Assembly: GCA_964457225.1 (NCBI GenBank)
Contig: CAYWEM010000005.1
Span: 62,001-126,000, forward strand
Source of the DNA: CAYWEM01 sp964457225
GTDB taxonomy: Bacteria; Acidobacteriota; Aminicenantia; UBA2199
Reading direction: 5' to 3'
DNA: 64,000 nucleotides
The notes beneath the pieces were generated by a model. That model ran no database searches. It had not been told where the DNA came from and saw nothing but the letters and a program-made list of their open reading frames with translations. How positions within the stretch are numbered: position 1 is the first letter of the stretch; every line of letters begins with the position of its first letter. The position numbers were made by a program, and so were the translations under genes. Shown here piece by piece: positions 25,500 to 34,203 of this stretch.

Positions 25500-25572
25500 T
25501 AGCGGCGGAGGGACTTGAACCCCCGACATAACGGATATGAGCCGTCTGCTCTGCCGACTGAGCTACGCCGCC
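25500..25572 (-). tRNA. tRNA-Met(CAT), elongator type
   Basis: 73 bases. Acceptor GGCGGCG pairs with CGCCGCT (G1-U72 wobble), D arm AGCTCAGTCGGCAGAGC, anticodon stem-loop GACGG-CTCATAT-CCGTT with anticodon CAT, T loop TTCAAGT. CCA not encoded. Sequence resembles elongator tRNA-Met of Bacillus-type genomes; an Ile2 (lysidine) identity cannot be excluded and is interesting because tilS follows. Confidence 0.9.
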
Positions 25573-25582
25573 ATACGGCACT

Positions 25583-25611
25583 ATTATACTTCATAAAATC
25601 CTTCAAAGCAA
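25583..25611 (-). promoter_or_regulatory. Promoter of the tRNA-Met(CAT)-tilS unit
   Basis: Minus strand: TTGCTT (25611-25606), 17-base spacer, perfect TATAAT (25588-25583), ten bases before the tRNA 5' end at 25572. The -35 overlaps the 3' end of the SpsF-like gene. Confidence 0.65.
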
Positions 25612-26313
25612 GGTGCTTGGCCCGGTCGGCGGGGTTTCCCGGCACAGGGCCAGCACCGAGGCGAAGGGGGGGATGTCATCCTGGTAGAGCTTTTCCAGGA
25701 TGCGGGCGGCCCGTTCGAAATCGGCCGGCGTGTCCACGGTCAGGGACAGTCCGGGAAAACAGAGCTCGGCCGGCGCTGCCGGGAAAGCGCGCCGGAAAGC
25801 GGGAGATCTTTTCATGTAAAGGGTTACGTGTTCGCGGTCCTCCGGCAGTACCGCTTCCAGCTCGGTCCTCTGCAGGGCCCCGGCCGTGAAAGCCTCCACT
25901 ATGGTCCCGACCGGCAGACCTTTTTCGGCGCAGTAATCGAGCCCTGCATCGGCCAGGAAAGCCAGGGTCCTTTGCGGATTGCCGGAGTCGATGATCGGGT
26001 TGTCGCCGGTGGCGCGCAGGTAATAGGCCGCCGGAAAACGCCTGGCCGCGGCGGCCAGGCGGGCCAGAACATCCTGCTCGGGGCCCCGGAACGAATCTAT
26101 GCCCCAGGAGGCAGCCGCCGCGACCAGGGCGTCGTCGCCGGGCAGTTCGGTGGTGGCCAGCACTATTCGTTCCACGGCCGGACTTCGTAACAGGGTCTGT
26201 ACCGTGTACCAGAGCAGCGGCCGCCCGGCCGCCGGCTTGAGGACCTTGCCCGGCAGGCGGCTGGAACCGGTACGGGCCTGCAGCAGGACTGTGGCCCGGA
26301 TTTCTTTTTTCAC
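25603..26313 (-). CDS. SpsF-type cytidylyltransferase / nucleotidyltransferase
   Basis: 236 residues. N-terminal LQARTGSSRLPGKVLKPAAGRPLLWYT is the nucleotide-binding signature of the CMP-sugar synthetase/SpsF family; YYLRATGDNPIID supplies the metal-binding Asp. Later EDREHVTLYMKRSP and LSLTVDTPADFERA match SpsF proteins. These are implicated in sugar-nucleotide synthesis for surface polysaccharides. The ATG overlaps the preceding PLP-enzyme gene by ATGA. Confidence 0.85.
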   Translation of the reverse strand: MKKEIRATVLLQARTGSSRLPGKVLKPAAGRPLLWYTVQTLLRSPAVERIVLATTELPGDDALVAAAASWGIDSFRGPEQDVLARLAAAARRFPAAYYLRATGDNPIIDSGNPQRTLAFLADAGLDYCAEKGLPVGTIVEAFTAGALQRTELEAVLPEDREHVTLYMKRSPAFRRAFPAAPAELCFPGLSLTVDTPADFERAARILEKLYQDDIPPFASVLALCRETPPTGPSTLL

Positions 26314-27425
26314 CTGTTACTCGCGGCCGGGGCGTTCATGGCCGGGAAGTCACCGTTGCCCAGGCAATGGTAATAATTGACCCCGGCCACGGCCAGGCAG
26401 GCATGCACCGGGATCACGGCCAGGGCTTCCCCGTAGTCCGGGATGGCGCCGAAATCCGGGTCAAGAGAGGCCACGGCGTGTTCCTGGCTCAGGCTGTGAA
26501 TCGAGGCCGCACTGCTCAGTGGGCCCCAGCCGACTGCGCTCAGCCTGGCGGCCAGGCCGAAGCAGGGCCGCTCTTGCCGGCCCTTGATGAATTCCCTGGA
26601 CAGGTGGACGGCCCCGCCGTGCATTACTATTTCAGCCCGCTGCGGGTACCTGCCGATCAGCGGGCAGGCCACGGCCAGGGCCAGGTCGGATTCGTCGCAG
26701 GAGCCGTTGGCCAGTTGCATCAGGTCGTTGAAAATGAAATTGCCCGGCCTGATTTCATCAGCCGGAGCGAAATCCGTCAGGATGTTGCAGCTCGGGGTGT
26801 CGCCCACCGACAGCAGCAGTTTGCACTGCAGGATGTCTTCCAGCAGCCGGCGGACCCGGTCCAGCCGGGCCGTGTTTTCCCGGTACAGTTCGAGAATCGC
26901 GGCGCGGTCGGCACAGCGGTAGGCTTGGCCGCAGTGGTTCAGAACACCGGCTGCTTCCAGGTTCGGCCAGGCTTTCAGGGTTGCGGCCGCCAGTTTCAGT
27001 TCATTGCGGTCCTCGGCGTCCAGGCCGGTGCGCCGGTAACCCGTGTCCAGCTTTAACCAGACCCGAAGGGGATTTTCCTGTTCACGGCCCAGCCGGTCCA
27101 GCATTTCCATGGAATCGGCCAGCACGCCGAGTTTCACCAGGCCGGCCAGCCGGTTGAGCTCCGGAATCAGGACCGGGTTGAGCACCATGGCCAGGGTGAT
27201 GTCCCTCCAGCCCTGTTCCTGGAAATACCAGGCCATGTCCAGCGAGGAAACCGTGATGGCTTCAACTCCATGAGCACGGAACCAGGAGCCTATTTCGGCC
27301 GACTGGTGGGTCTTGAAATGGGGCCGGAACAGCACTCCCGCAGCCCGGGCCTTGGCGGCCATGCGGGCCAGGTTGCGCTCGGCCCGGCCGCGGTCAACGA
27401 CCAGGATGGGCCTGGCTGGATGCAA
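26310..27425 (-). CDS. D-threonine aldolase / D-serine dehydratase-like PLP enzyme
   Basis: 371 residues, alanine-racemase fold type III PLP enzyme. RPHFKTHQS has the PLP Lys38; GDTPSC and EIRPGNFIFND bind PLP phosphate; near the C-terminus VIPVHAC (His341, Cys343) matches the metal-binding pair of the DSD1 family. It would cleave or dehydrate D-3-hydroxy amino acids. Co-transcribed with the SpsF-like gene, so the product may feed modified-sugar or amino-acid decoration of a glycan (inference). Confidence 0.85.
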   Translation of the reverse strand: MHPARPILVVDRGRAERNLARMAAKARAAGVLFRPHFKTHQSAEIGSWFRAHGVEAITVSSLDMAWYFQEQGWRDITLAMVLNPVLIPELNRLAGLVKLGVLADSMEMLDRLGREQENPLRVWLKLDTGYRRTGLDAEDRNELKLAAATLKAWPNLEAAGVLNHCGQAYRCADRAAILELYRENTARLDRVRRLLEDILQCKLLLSVGDTPSCNILTDFAPADEIRPGNFIFNDLMQLANGSCDESDLALAVACPLIGRYPQRAEIVMHGGAVHLSREFIKGRQERPCFGLAARLSAVGWGPLSSAASIHSLSQEHAVASLDPDFGAIPDYGEALAVIPVHACLAVAGVNYYHCLGNGDFPAMNAPAASNR

Positions 27426-27501
27426 GTTGTCCTCCGTTTTGATGCTGCCGGTCCCATTTTACGACGCTCCGGACACGGCTGTCAAACCGGTGTTGAGCAG
27501 G

Positions 27502-27530
27502 TTGCCGGAGGCGGCCGGCTGTGGTAGAAT
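27502..27530 (+). promoter_or_regulatory. Promoter of the nickel transporter operon (leaderless)
   Basis: TTGCCG (27502-27507), 17-base spacer, TAGAAT (27525-27530) preceded by TG at 27522-27523. Only six bases (TTTTTC) lie between the -10 and the ATG at 27537; no Shine-Dalgarno sequence. No NikR-like palindrome or riboswitch is evident. Confidence 0.6.
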
Positions 27531-27536
27531 TTTTTC

Positions 27537-28247
27537 ATGAACAAATCAAAAATCTCCCTGCTGATAATCCTCCTTTTTATCGCGGCCCCGCTTTTTGTCA
27601 ATGCTCATTTCACCTGGATCCTTCCGGCTGAAAAGGAAAGATCCGTGCTGATCGGGCACGGCCACAGTTTTCCGCATTCCGAGCAGGCCGTGGCCCTGGA
27701 GGGTCTGCAAGTCGTTCTTCAGGGTTCCGGGGCAAAAACAATTCCTGTTCAGGCTGAAAGGCGTGAGAAAGATGTTGCGGCCCATATTCCCGCAGAAATC
27801 AAGGAACTGGCCGCGGCCGGTTTCCAAATGGCGGCGGATATCATCACCCGCACCACCACCGGAGTAAAAAGGGGGCCGATGAATGCCTTCACCGGAGTGA
27901 CCGACTCCTTCCGCCGCCTGCGCAGCGGTTACTTCCAATCCGCTCCGGGCGTTGAACTGCCGGTTGTCGCCGACCGGCTGTTGCTGCAGGCTGAAAACCG
28001 GGACGGGCGCATGCAGTTTCTCCTGCGCCTGGGAGCCGAGCCCCTGGCGGGAGTTGCGGTAAGAATGGTTGCTTCCGGACAGGAAGAAGGCACGGAAATA
28101 GGCGTCACCGATGCCGCCGGCCGGCTCTTCTTCAAACCGGAAAAGACCGGTTTGCACCTTTTCAGTGTCGATTATTCGCGTCAAGTCAAGCACGATGAAT
28201 ACCTGCGCGAGCAGTTCGCGGCCACCCTGGCCCTGCAGTTGAAATAA
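27537..28247 (+). CDS. nikK: NikK-like (DUF4198) periplasmic component of nickel ECF transporter
   Basis: 236 residues, signal peptide (1-23, ending VNA), mature protein starting HFTWILPAE. The family (DUF4198) is periplasmic and rich in His early on (HFTW, IGHGHSFPHSE), which may help capture Ni2+. In nikKMLQO clusters this gene comes first, as here. The second half is a beta-sandwich with GVTDAAGRLFFKPEKTGLHLF. Its TAA shares a base with the ATG of nikM (TAATG). Confidence 0.8.
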   Translation: MNKSKISLLIILLFIAAPLFVNAHFTWILPAEKERSVLIGHGHSFPHSEQAVALEGLQVVLQGSGAKTIPVQAERREKDVAAHIPAEIKELAAAGFQMAADIITRTTTGVKRGPMNAFTGVTDSFRRLRSGYFQSAPGVELPVVADRLLLQAENRDGRMQFLLRLGAEPLAGVAVRMVASGQEEGTEIGVTDAAGRLFFKPEKTGLHLFSVDYSRQVKHDEYLREQFAATLALQLK

Positions 28248-28828
28248 TGCACCTGTCCGACGGCATCCTGCCGGCCGGGGTCGCACTGGCCGGGCAAGTG
28301 GCCGCCCTGGGCGCGGTCAGCGCCGCCGGCCGCCGGCTGGAATCCAGGGAAATACCGGCCATGGGCATCTTCGCCGCCACCCTCTTCGCCGTCTCCCTGC
28401 TGCACCTGCCCATCGGCGGCACTACTCTGCATCCCGGTTTATACGGCCTGGCCGGCATGATCCTGGGGCGACGGGTCCTGCCGGTGATTTACGTCACCTT
28501 GCTTTTCCAGAGCCTGATCTTTCAACACGGAGGCCTGTTGGCCCTGGGAGTTAATTCCCTGGTAATCGGCTGCGGGGGCCTGCTGGGCTGGCTGCTCTGG
28601 GATTATCTCAACCTGCCGGACAAAACCAGGGCCTTCCTGTGCGGCTTCAGCGCCGTGGTTGTCCCGGCCTTCCTGGTTTCCTGGATTTTCCTGATGCTCG
28701 ATTACGGCAAGGGCATGCTCTTTTTAATGACCCTGTACCTGCCGGCGGCCATGGTCGAGGGTCTGCTGACCGTGCTGATCAGCTCGTATTTTTACCGGGT
28801 TCAGCCCGGACTGCTGAAAAAAAGATGA
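28247..28828 (+). CDS. nikM: NikM/CbiM substrate-binding membrane component
   Basis: 193 residues, six to seven membrane spans. The N-terminus MHLSDGILP has the strictly placed His2 used to bind Ni2+/Co2+ in NikM/CbiM. LHLPIGGTTLHPGLYGLAGMILG contains the further conserved His residues. It is the S component of the ECF transporter. The stop overlaps nikL by ATGA. Confidence 0.93.
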   Translation: MHLSDGILPAGVALAGQVAALGAVSAAGRRLESREIPAMGIFAATLFAVSLLHLPIGGTTLHPGLYGLAGMILGRRVLPVIYVTLLFQSLIFQHGGLLALGVNSLVIGCGGLLGWLLWDYLNLPDKTRAFLCGFSAVVVPAFLVSWIFLMLDYGKGMLFLMTLYLPAAMVEGLLTVLISSYFYRVQPGLLKKR

Positions 28829-29277
28829 AAAAGACTTTTCTCATGATGATGGTGTTGCTTGGCGCGGGCCTCGGCCTGTCCGGGCACGGACTTGACCTGC
28901 AGGTTGAAATCCGGCCGCCCCTGGTTGTCACCCGGGCTTTTTACGAAGGCGGCATTCCCCTGGCCTTCGGCCTGGTGACGGTCAACAATCCGCGGGGTGA
29001 AGAGTTCCAGAACGGTCGCACCGACCGCCTGGGCAGGTTTGTTTTTTACCCCGATCAGCAGGGAACCTGGACGGTGATCGTCGACGATGAAATGGGTCAC
29101 CTGCGTCGGACGCAGGTGGATCTGTCCGAATTGTCCGGGCAGTCCGCCGCGGCGGTCCCGGTAGAGAAAAAAGAATACTCTTTCTGGTTGAAACTGCTGT
29201 TCGGGCTGGGCCTGATCCTGCTGTTGAGCGCCGGCCTGTACTTCTGGAAAAGACATCTTGAAGCACGCCTTCATTGA
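28825..29277 (+). CDS. nikL: NikL-like accessory membrane protein
   Basis: 150 residues from ATG 28825. Signal peptide-like start, an extracytoplasmic beta domain (about 20-110; GIPLAFGLVTVNNPRGEEFQ, then RTDRLGRFVFYPDQQGTW) and one C-terminal transmembrane helix (about 123-142) ending with a short basic tail. Layout and position fit NikL, the auxiliary component that accompanies NikK and NikM. A longer upstream extension of the frame runs antiphase through nikM and is not real. Confidence 0.75.
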   Translation: MKKTFLMMMVLLGAGLGLSGHGLDLQVEIRPPLVVTRAFYEGGIPLAFGLVTVNNPRGEEFQNGRTDRLGRFVFYPDQQGTWTVIVDDEMGHLRRTQVDLSELSGQSAAAVPVEKKEYSFWLKLLFGLGLILLLSAGLYFWKRHLEARLH

Positions 29278-30010
29278 CCGCTACAGTGACCGGGATTCAA
29301 TCCTGCACCGGCTTGATCCACGGGCTAAACTGCTGATCTGCTTCATGCTCCTGGTTTACCTTTCGGCGATCCGGGGTTTTGCCCCCCTGTTGCCGGTGCT
29401 GGTTTTTTTTGCTTTCTGTGCCGCACTTTCCCGGGTGCCGGCCTGGTTCCTGCTGCAGCGCATCATCCTGGTCCTGCCCCTGCTGACCGTGCTCGGCCTG
29501 TTGATTTTCTTTTCCTTTGCCTGGGAAAATCCTGGCGGCGGTTTTTTCCAGCAAACCCAGGGCCGGCGCCTGCTGCTGATGGCCGGCAAGACCATCCTGG
29601 CCGTCCTGCTGCTCAGCCTGCTGACTTCGGTCACCCCCTTCCGCAGACTGCTCTGGGCCATGCGCCGCCTGGGCCTGCCGCGCATCGTAACCACCCTGTC
29701 CACGCTGTTGTACACTTACCTGTTCATCCTGGTGGACGAAATCCATCGCTGCCTGCGGGCCCGCCGCAGCCGCGAAGGCCGGAAACTGAGAAACCCCCTG
29801 CAGAGCCTGGGCTATGTCGCGGGAACCATTTTTCTGCGCGGTCTTAATCGTGCCGATACCGTTTACAAGGCCATGACGGCCAGGGGGTTCCGGGGCGAAT
29901 TCCCGGACAGCGTCGGCTCTTCCCTGCGGCCGGCCGACGGACTGGCGCTTTTACTGGCCCTGATCGTGGCGGTTTTGCCCGGAGTAATATGGAACCGGTT
30001 ATCAGCCTGA
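29258..30010 (+). CDS. nikQ: NikQ/CbiQ transmembrane (T) component
   Basis: 250 residues, ECF T component: RLDPRAKLLICFMLLVYL near the start, several membrane helices, and cytoplasmic coupling motifs with Ala-Arg-Gly pattern (RARRSREGRKL, MTARGFRGEFP) that contact the ATPase. TTG start inside the nikL gene (20-base overlap). It links NikM to the ATPase. Confidence 0.9.
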   Translation: MKHAFIDRYSDRDSILHRLDPRAKLLICFMLLVYLSAIRGFAPLLPVLVFFAFCAALSRVPAWFLLQRIILVLPLLTVLGLLIFFSFAWENPGGGFFQQTQGRRLLLMAGKTILAVLLLSLLTSVTPFRRLLWAMRRLGLPRIVTTLSTLLYTYLFILVDEIHRCLRARRSREGRKLRNPLQSLGYVAGTIFLRGLNRADTVYKAMTARGFRGEFPDSVGSSLRPADGLALLLALIVAVLPGVIWNRLSA

Positions 30011-30774
30011 AGGACGTCAGTTTCACCTATCCCTGCGGCAAGAGGGTGCTGGACGGCATTGATCTCGAGGTCCGGCCCGGGGAGATACTGGGCATAATAG
30101 GGCCGGCCGGAGCCGGCAAATCAACCCTGATGCACCATTTGAACGGTCTGATCCGGGATCGCGGTCAAATCAGGGTCTGCGGCCTTGACCTGGACAAAAA
30201 AACCGAGTCGGAGGTCCGTTCCAGGGTGGGCATCGTCTTTCAGAATCCCGATGACCAGCTTTTCTGCCCCACGGTATACGAGGACATCGCCTTCGGGCCC
30301 CTGAACCAGGGGTATTCCCGGGCCGAAGTTGAACAAAAGGTGAACGCGGTCATGCGGGCCATGAACCTGGAAGCTTACCGCGATCTCTCTTCCCAACACC
30401 TGTCGTTCGGAGAAAAGAAGAAAGTGGCCCTGGCCACCATAATGGTCATGGAGCCGCAGGTGATCGGGCTCGACGAGCCTTTCGCCAACCTCGATTACGG
30501 CACCATATTTCACCTGGTGGAACTGATTGAGGCCATGCCCATCACCAGGATCATCATCTCGCAGGAAATCCTGCTGGCTTTCGCCGTCTGCCGGCGCATC
30601 GCGGTCATGGACCGGGGGCGCATCCTGCGCCTGGGTCCGGCCGCGGAAATCGCCGCCGATCATGAACTGCTGGCTTCTGTCGGACTTGATTACCGGCCCT
30701 TCCTGGCCGCAGTGGAAACGTTTTACCCGTCCCGGTCCGGCCTTGATCCGGCCGGCCGGCATAATGAAAGATAG
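29989..30774 (+). CDS. nikO: NikO/CbiO ATP-binding component
   Basis: 261 residues, ABC ATPase: Walker A GPAGAGKST (38-46), Q loop VFQNPDDQLF, signature LSFGEKKKVALA, Walker B VIGLDEPFANLD. The Q-loop NPDDQLF is characteristic of ECF ATPases. Energises nickel/cobalt uptake with NikQ. Overlaps nikQ by 22 bases. Last gene of the operon; pepT follows after nine bases with its own AGGAGG. Confidence 0.95.
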   Translation: MEPVISLKDVSFTYPCGKRVLDGIDLEVRPGEILGIIGPAGAGKSTLMHHLNGLIRDRGQIRVCGLDLDKKTESEVRSRVGIVFQNPDDQLFCPTVYEDIAFGPLNQGYSRAEVEQKVNAVMRAMNLEAYRDLSSQHLSFGEKKKVALATIMVMEPQVIGLDEPFANLDYGTIFHLVELIEAMPITRIIISQEILLAFAVCRRIAVMDRGRILRLGPAAEIAADHELLASVGLDYRPFLAAVETFYPSRSGLDPAGRHNER

Positions 30775-30783
30775 GAGGTTGAC

Positions 30784-32025
30784 ATGGAATTTCCCGACAT
30801 TCTCGATCGTTTTTTAGCCTATGTGGCCCTGGATACCCAGTCGTCAGAGACCAGCACCAGCTTTCCCTCGACCGAAAAACAGCTCGTCCTGGCGGAAAAA
30901 CTGCGACTGGAACTGCTGGAGCTCGGCCTGGAAGACGCCCTGGTCAACCGGCACGGCTACGTGCTGGCCTCCCTGCCGGGTAACAGCGGGCCGGATGCTC
31001 CGACCATCGCCCTGATCGCCCACCTGGACACTTCGCCGGATGTCGCCGGCGGTCCGGTCAGGCCCCGTCTGCACCGCGACTACGACGGCGCCGACCTGGT
31101 ACTGGGCGAGGGCGTGGTCATCAGTCCCGCGGAAAACCCCGACCTCGCTGAAAAGAAAGGCAAGACCATCATCACCGCGGACGGCACCACCCTGCTCGGG
31201 GCCGACAACAAGGCCGGTATAGCTGAAATCATGGCCGCCCTGAAATACCTGGTCGAGCATCCGGAAGCTCCGCGGCCCCGTGTCCGGGTGCTCTTCACTC
31301 CGGACGAAGAAGTGGGCCGGGGAACTGAAAAGATAAGCGTCGCGGAGATAGACGCCGATTACGGCTATACCGTTGACGGTGAAAAAGCGGGTGACATCGA
31401 GGACGAAACCTTTTGCGCCGACAGCGCCGAAGTGCTGATCAGGGGAGTCAACGTGCATCCCGGGTTCGCCAAGGGCAAAATGGTCAACGCCGTCCGGGTG
31501 GCCGCGGCCCTGGTGGCCTCCCTGCCGGTTGACCGGCTGTCGCCGGAAAGCACCAGCGGCAAGCAGGGTTACATCCATCCGCATCAGCTCAGCGGCGGAG
31601 TGGAGGAATGCGTCCTGAAGATCCTGATCCGGGATTTCAGCGTCGCCGGCCTGCGGCAGCACGCCGATACCATTAGAACCGCGGCCGCTGCGGCTCGTAA
31701 TGCTTTCCCGGGATCGGAAGTCGAAGTCAAGATAATCGAATCATACCGCAACATGAAGGAAGTGCTTGACCGGCATCCCAGGGTGCTGGAACTGGCCCTG
31801 CGGGCGGTGGCCGAGAGCGGCCTGACCCCGCGCCGCCAGAGCATCAGGGGCGGGACGGACGGAGCCAGGTTGTCTTTCATGGGCCTGCCGACGCCTAACA
31901 TCTTTACCGGCGGCAGTAATTTCCACTCGCGCCGGGAATGGGTGGCCCTGGAGGACATGGTCAAGGCTGCGGAAGTTGTAGTCCGGCTGTTGGGCCTCTG
32001 GGCCCGGGAGAAAAAAGAAGCCTAA
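30784..32025 (+). CDS. pepT: Peptidase T (tripeptide aminopeptidase)
   Basis: 413 residues, M20B metallopeptidase. Metal ligands in IAHLDTSPD, LLGADNKAGIAEI, FTPDEEVGRG, and near the end FTGGSNFHSRREWV; dimerisation domain in the middle (about 205-320). It removes the N-terminal residue from tripeptides. Excellent AGGAGG before the ATG. Ends convergent with the NtrY-like kinase gene (four-base overlap). Confidence 0.95.
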   Translation: MEFPDILDRFLAYVALDTQSSETSTSFPSTEKQLVLAEKLRLELLELGLEDALVNRHGYVLASLPGNSGPDAPTIALIAHLDTSPDVAGGPVRPRLHRDYDGADLVLGEGVVISPAENPDLAEKKGKTIITADGTTLLGADNKAGIAEIMAALKYLVEHPEAPRPRVRVLFTPDEEVGRGTEKISVAEIDADYGYTVDGEKAGDIEDETFCADSAEVLIRGVNVHPGFAKGKMVNAVRVAAALVASLPVDRLSPESTSGKQGYIHPHQLSGGVEECVLKILIRDFSVAGLRQHADTIRTAAAAARNAFPGSEVEVKIIESYRNMKEVLDRHPRVLELALRAVAESGLTPRRQSIRGGTDGARLSFMGLPTPNIFTGGSNFHSRREWVALEDMVKAAEVVVRLLGLWAREKKEA

Positions 32026-34196
32026 GCCGGCAGTTCAACCACGAAACGGGCTCCTTTCGGGTGGTTGTCCAGCACTGAAATCAGGCCGTTGTGTTCTTCG
32101 ATGATGTTGTGGGCGATGGCCAGTCCCAGGCCGGTCCCGGTGGTTTTCTTTGAGAAGTAGGGGATGAAGAGCTTCTGCTTGTCTTCGTCGCTCAGCCCTG
32201 GGCCGTTGTCGGCTATTTCGACCCTGATGAACTTGCTTTCCGGGTTGTATCCGGTGCTGATTTCCACTTCGCCCTTCTGCTCGACCGCTTCAACGGCGTT
32301 GTCCAGCAGGTTGACGAAGACCCGCCTTATCTGCTCCGTGTCCAGCTTGATCATCGGCGGCAGGTTGACGTCGAACTGGACCTTGAAACTGGCTTCCTGG
32401 TAAACAGAGGAATAGACATCCACCAGGCTTTCCAGTATCTGGTGCAGGTCGCCCTGGGTGAACTTGATCTCGGGCAGGCGGGCGAAATTGGCGAATTCAT
32501 CGGCGATTTTCTTGATCGATTCCAGTTCCTGCTGGATGATCGGCAGGCTGTCCTCGACTATGCGGCGCAGAGTGGCGTCGTTCTGGTCAAAGGACCGCAG
32601 GATCCGCTGGGAAGATATCTGGATGGGAGTCAGCGGATTCTTGATCTCGTGAGCGATGCGCTTGGCCACTTCGCGCCAGACCAGGGTGCGCTGGGCCTTG
32701 ATGGTTTCCGTCAAATCGGTGACCACCACCAGCAGGCCGGAAAAGCGGTTGTTGATGGGATTGCGGATCTGGGTGATCTTGACCGCCAGGTTGATGATGC
32801 GCCGCTTGATCTTGATTTCCACTTCCTTTTCCAGCAGTTTGATCTTGCTGGAAAAGGCCCGCTCGATCTGCATCCGGATCTCGCTGTAGAGGTTTTCGCT
32901 GAAAACCAGTGAGTAGTGGGCTTTTATTATTTCCCGGTTTTCCAGGGAGAGCATCTTGATCGCTTCCGGGTTGATTTCCACGATTTCACCCTTGGTGTTC
33001 AGGGCGATGACCCCTGAGGTGATGTTCTTGAGAATGTTTTCGATGATGCGCCGCCGGTGTTTCAGCTCGATGGTGCGCCTTTCCAGCTTTTCCTGCTTTT
33101 CGCGCAGTTCGGAAGCCATGCGGTTGAAGGCGGCGATCAGGGTGTTGAATTCGTCCTTGGCCTCGTAGTCTATGACCACGTTGAGATTGCCGGAGGCGAT
33201 TTCACTGGTGGCTGAAACCAGTTTCTCAATCGGCACGGTGATGCCCTTGGCCAGGAAAAACCCCAGCCAGGATGCCGAAAAGATGATCAGGATGGTGATG
33301 AAGATCAGCAGCAGGGCGTAGGTGTTCTTGATCGGGTCCTTGATCACTTTCAGCTGGGCGTATTTCCCGGCCAGGCCGGAGAGATTGTGCAGGTTGTGGA
33401 TCATTTCCTCGGGGGCGTAGCGCCCGATGATGACCAGGATTTTTTCATTGCCCCCGATTTCGAAAGAAAAGCCGTTGCGTACCAGTTCGCCCTGCCTGAA
33501 CTTGTCGATTTTCAGGAAACTCTCGCCGCTCAGGCCCTTGTAAATGATTTCCATGGGCAGGTCCTTGTATTCCTGCATGGGTATATGGGGCATGAAGATG
33601 GCGAAAATCTCCTTCTGGTTGCGGTACAGGTTGATCACGTCGAGCTTCAGCTCGGTCATGCGGCGCCTGAGGGTGTTGTTCAGGAAAAAGACGTTGTCCT
33701 CGGTGTACATGCGTTTTTCCCTGATCTGGCTGGCAATCAGCCTGGCGTAGTGCTCCAGTTCCTTTCCCAGGGAGTCGTAATGGGCTTCCTTGACTCCTTC
33801 GACCTCCTGCATCAGCTGGTCGATGTCGGTGCGGAACCACTGCTCGACCGAGCGCGAGATGAATTCAGTGGCGAAAAAGAACAACAGCAGGGTGGGAATT
33901 ATGGAAAAGGCGATGAAAAAGAAGATCAGCCGGTTCTTGAAGCGGGAGCCGCTGCGGTTCTTGTGCTTGTCGTAGTAGAGTTTGATGATGTTGCGGGTCA
34001 GGATGAACAGGAAGGTCAGGCTGAACAGGATGATGATGATCCAGATGCTGAAGATGAAGGTCGGGCCGGTTGAAAACAGGGGCGGAAAGCGGGTCACTTC
34101 TTCCTGGACTATACGGATGATGACGAACAGGATGAACAGCAGAACCATTCCGACCAGGGCGAAGCGGGCGCCGCGGTTGCTTTCTTTTTCTTTCAT
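32022..34196 (-). CDS. NtrY-like membrane sensor histidine kinase
   Basis: 724 residues from ATG 34196 (a GTG 12 codons upstream lies within the preceding gene). Two N-terminal membrane spans, a third near 75-95, an extracytoplasmic sensor region (about 100-270), another span (about 285-305), HAMP (about 306-360), PAS (about 380-480), then HisKA with HEIKNPLTPIQISSQRI and HATPase_c with N box LLDNAVEAV, G1 DNGPGL and GTGLGLAI. Closest in layout to NtrY. No response regulator is next to it. The DUF4390 gene before it is its common partner. Confidence 0.92.
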   Translation of the reverse strand: MKEKESNRGARFALVGMVLLFILFVIIRIVQEEVTRFPPLFSTGPTFIFSIWIIIILFSLTFLFILTRNIIKLYYDKHKNRSGSRFKNRLIFFFIAFSIIPTLLLFFFATEFISRSVEQWFRTDIDQLMQEVEGVKEAHYDSLGKELEHYARLIASQIREKRMYTEDNVFFLNNTLRRRMTELKLDVINLYRNQKEIFAIFMPHIPMQEYKDLPMEIIYKGLSGESFLKIDKFRQGELVRNGFSFEIGGNEKILVIIGRYAPEEMIHNLHNLSGLAGKYAQLKVIKDPIKNTYALLLIFITILIIFSASWLGFFLAKGITVPIEKLVSATSEIASGNLNVVIDYEAKDEFNTLIAAFNRMASELREKQEKLERRTIELKHRRRIIENILKNITSGVIALNTKGEIVEINPEAIKMLSLENREIIKAHYSLVFSENLYSEIRMQIERAFSSKIKLLEKEVEIKIKRRIINLAVKITQIRNPINNRFSGLLVVVTDLTETIKAQRTLVWREVAKRIAHEIKNPLTPIQISSQRILRSFDQNDATLRRIVEDSLPIIQQELESIKKIADEFANFARLPEIKFTQGDLHQILESLVDVYSSVYQEASFKVQFDVNLPPMIKLDTEQIRRVFVNLLDNAVEAVEQKGEVEISTGYNPESKFIRVEIADNGPGLSDEDKQKLFIPYFSKKTTGTGLGLAIAHNIIEEHNGLISVLDNHPKGARFVVELPA

Positions 34197-34203
34197 TTCA
34201 GGC

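Noticed and set aside
27426..27536. Nickel/cobalt or cobalamin riboswitch ahead of nikK
   Set aside because: The promoter places the transcript start at or next to the ATG, leaving no leader for a riboswitch.
28639..28824. Upstream extension of the nikL frame
   Set aside because: It runs through nikM out of phase; the ATG at 28825 with ATGA overlap and signal peptide is the start.
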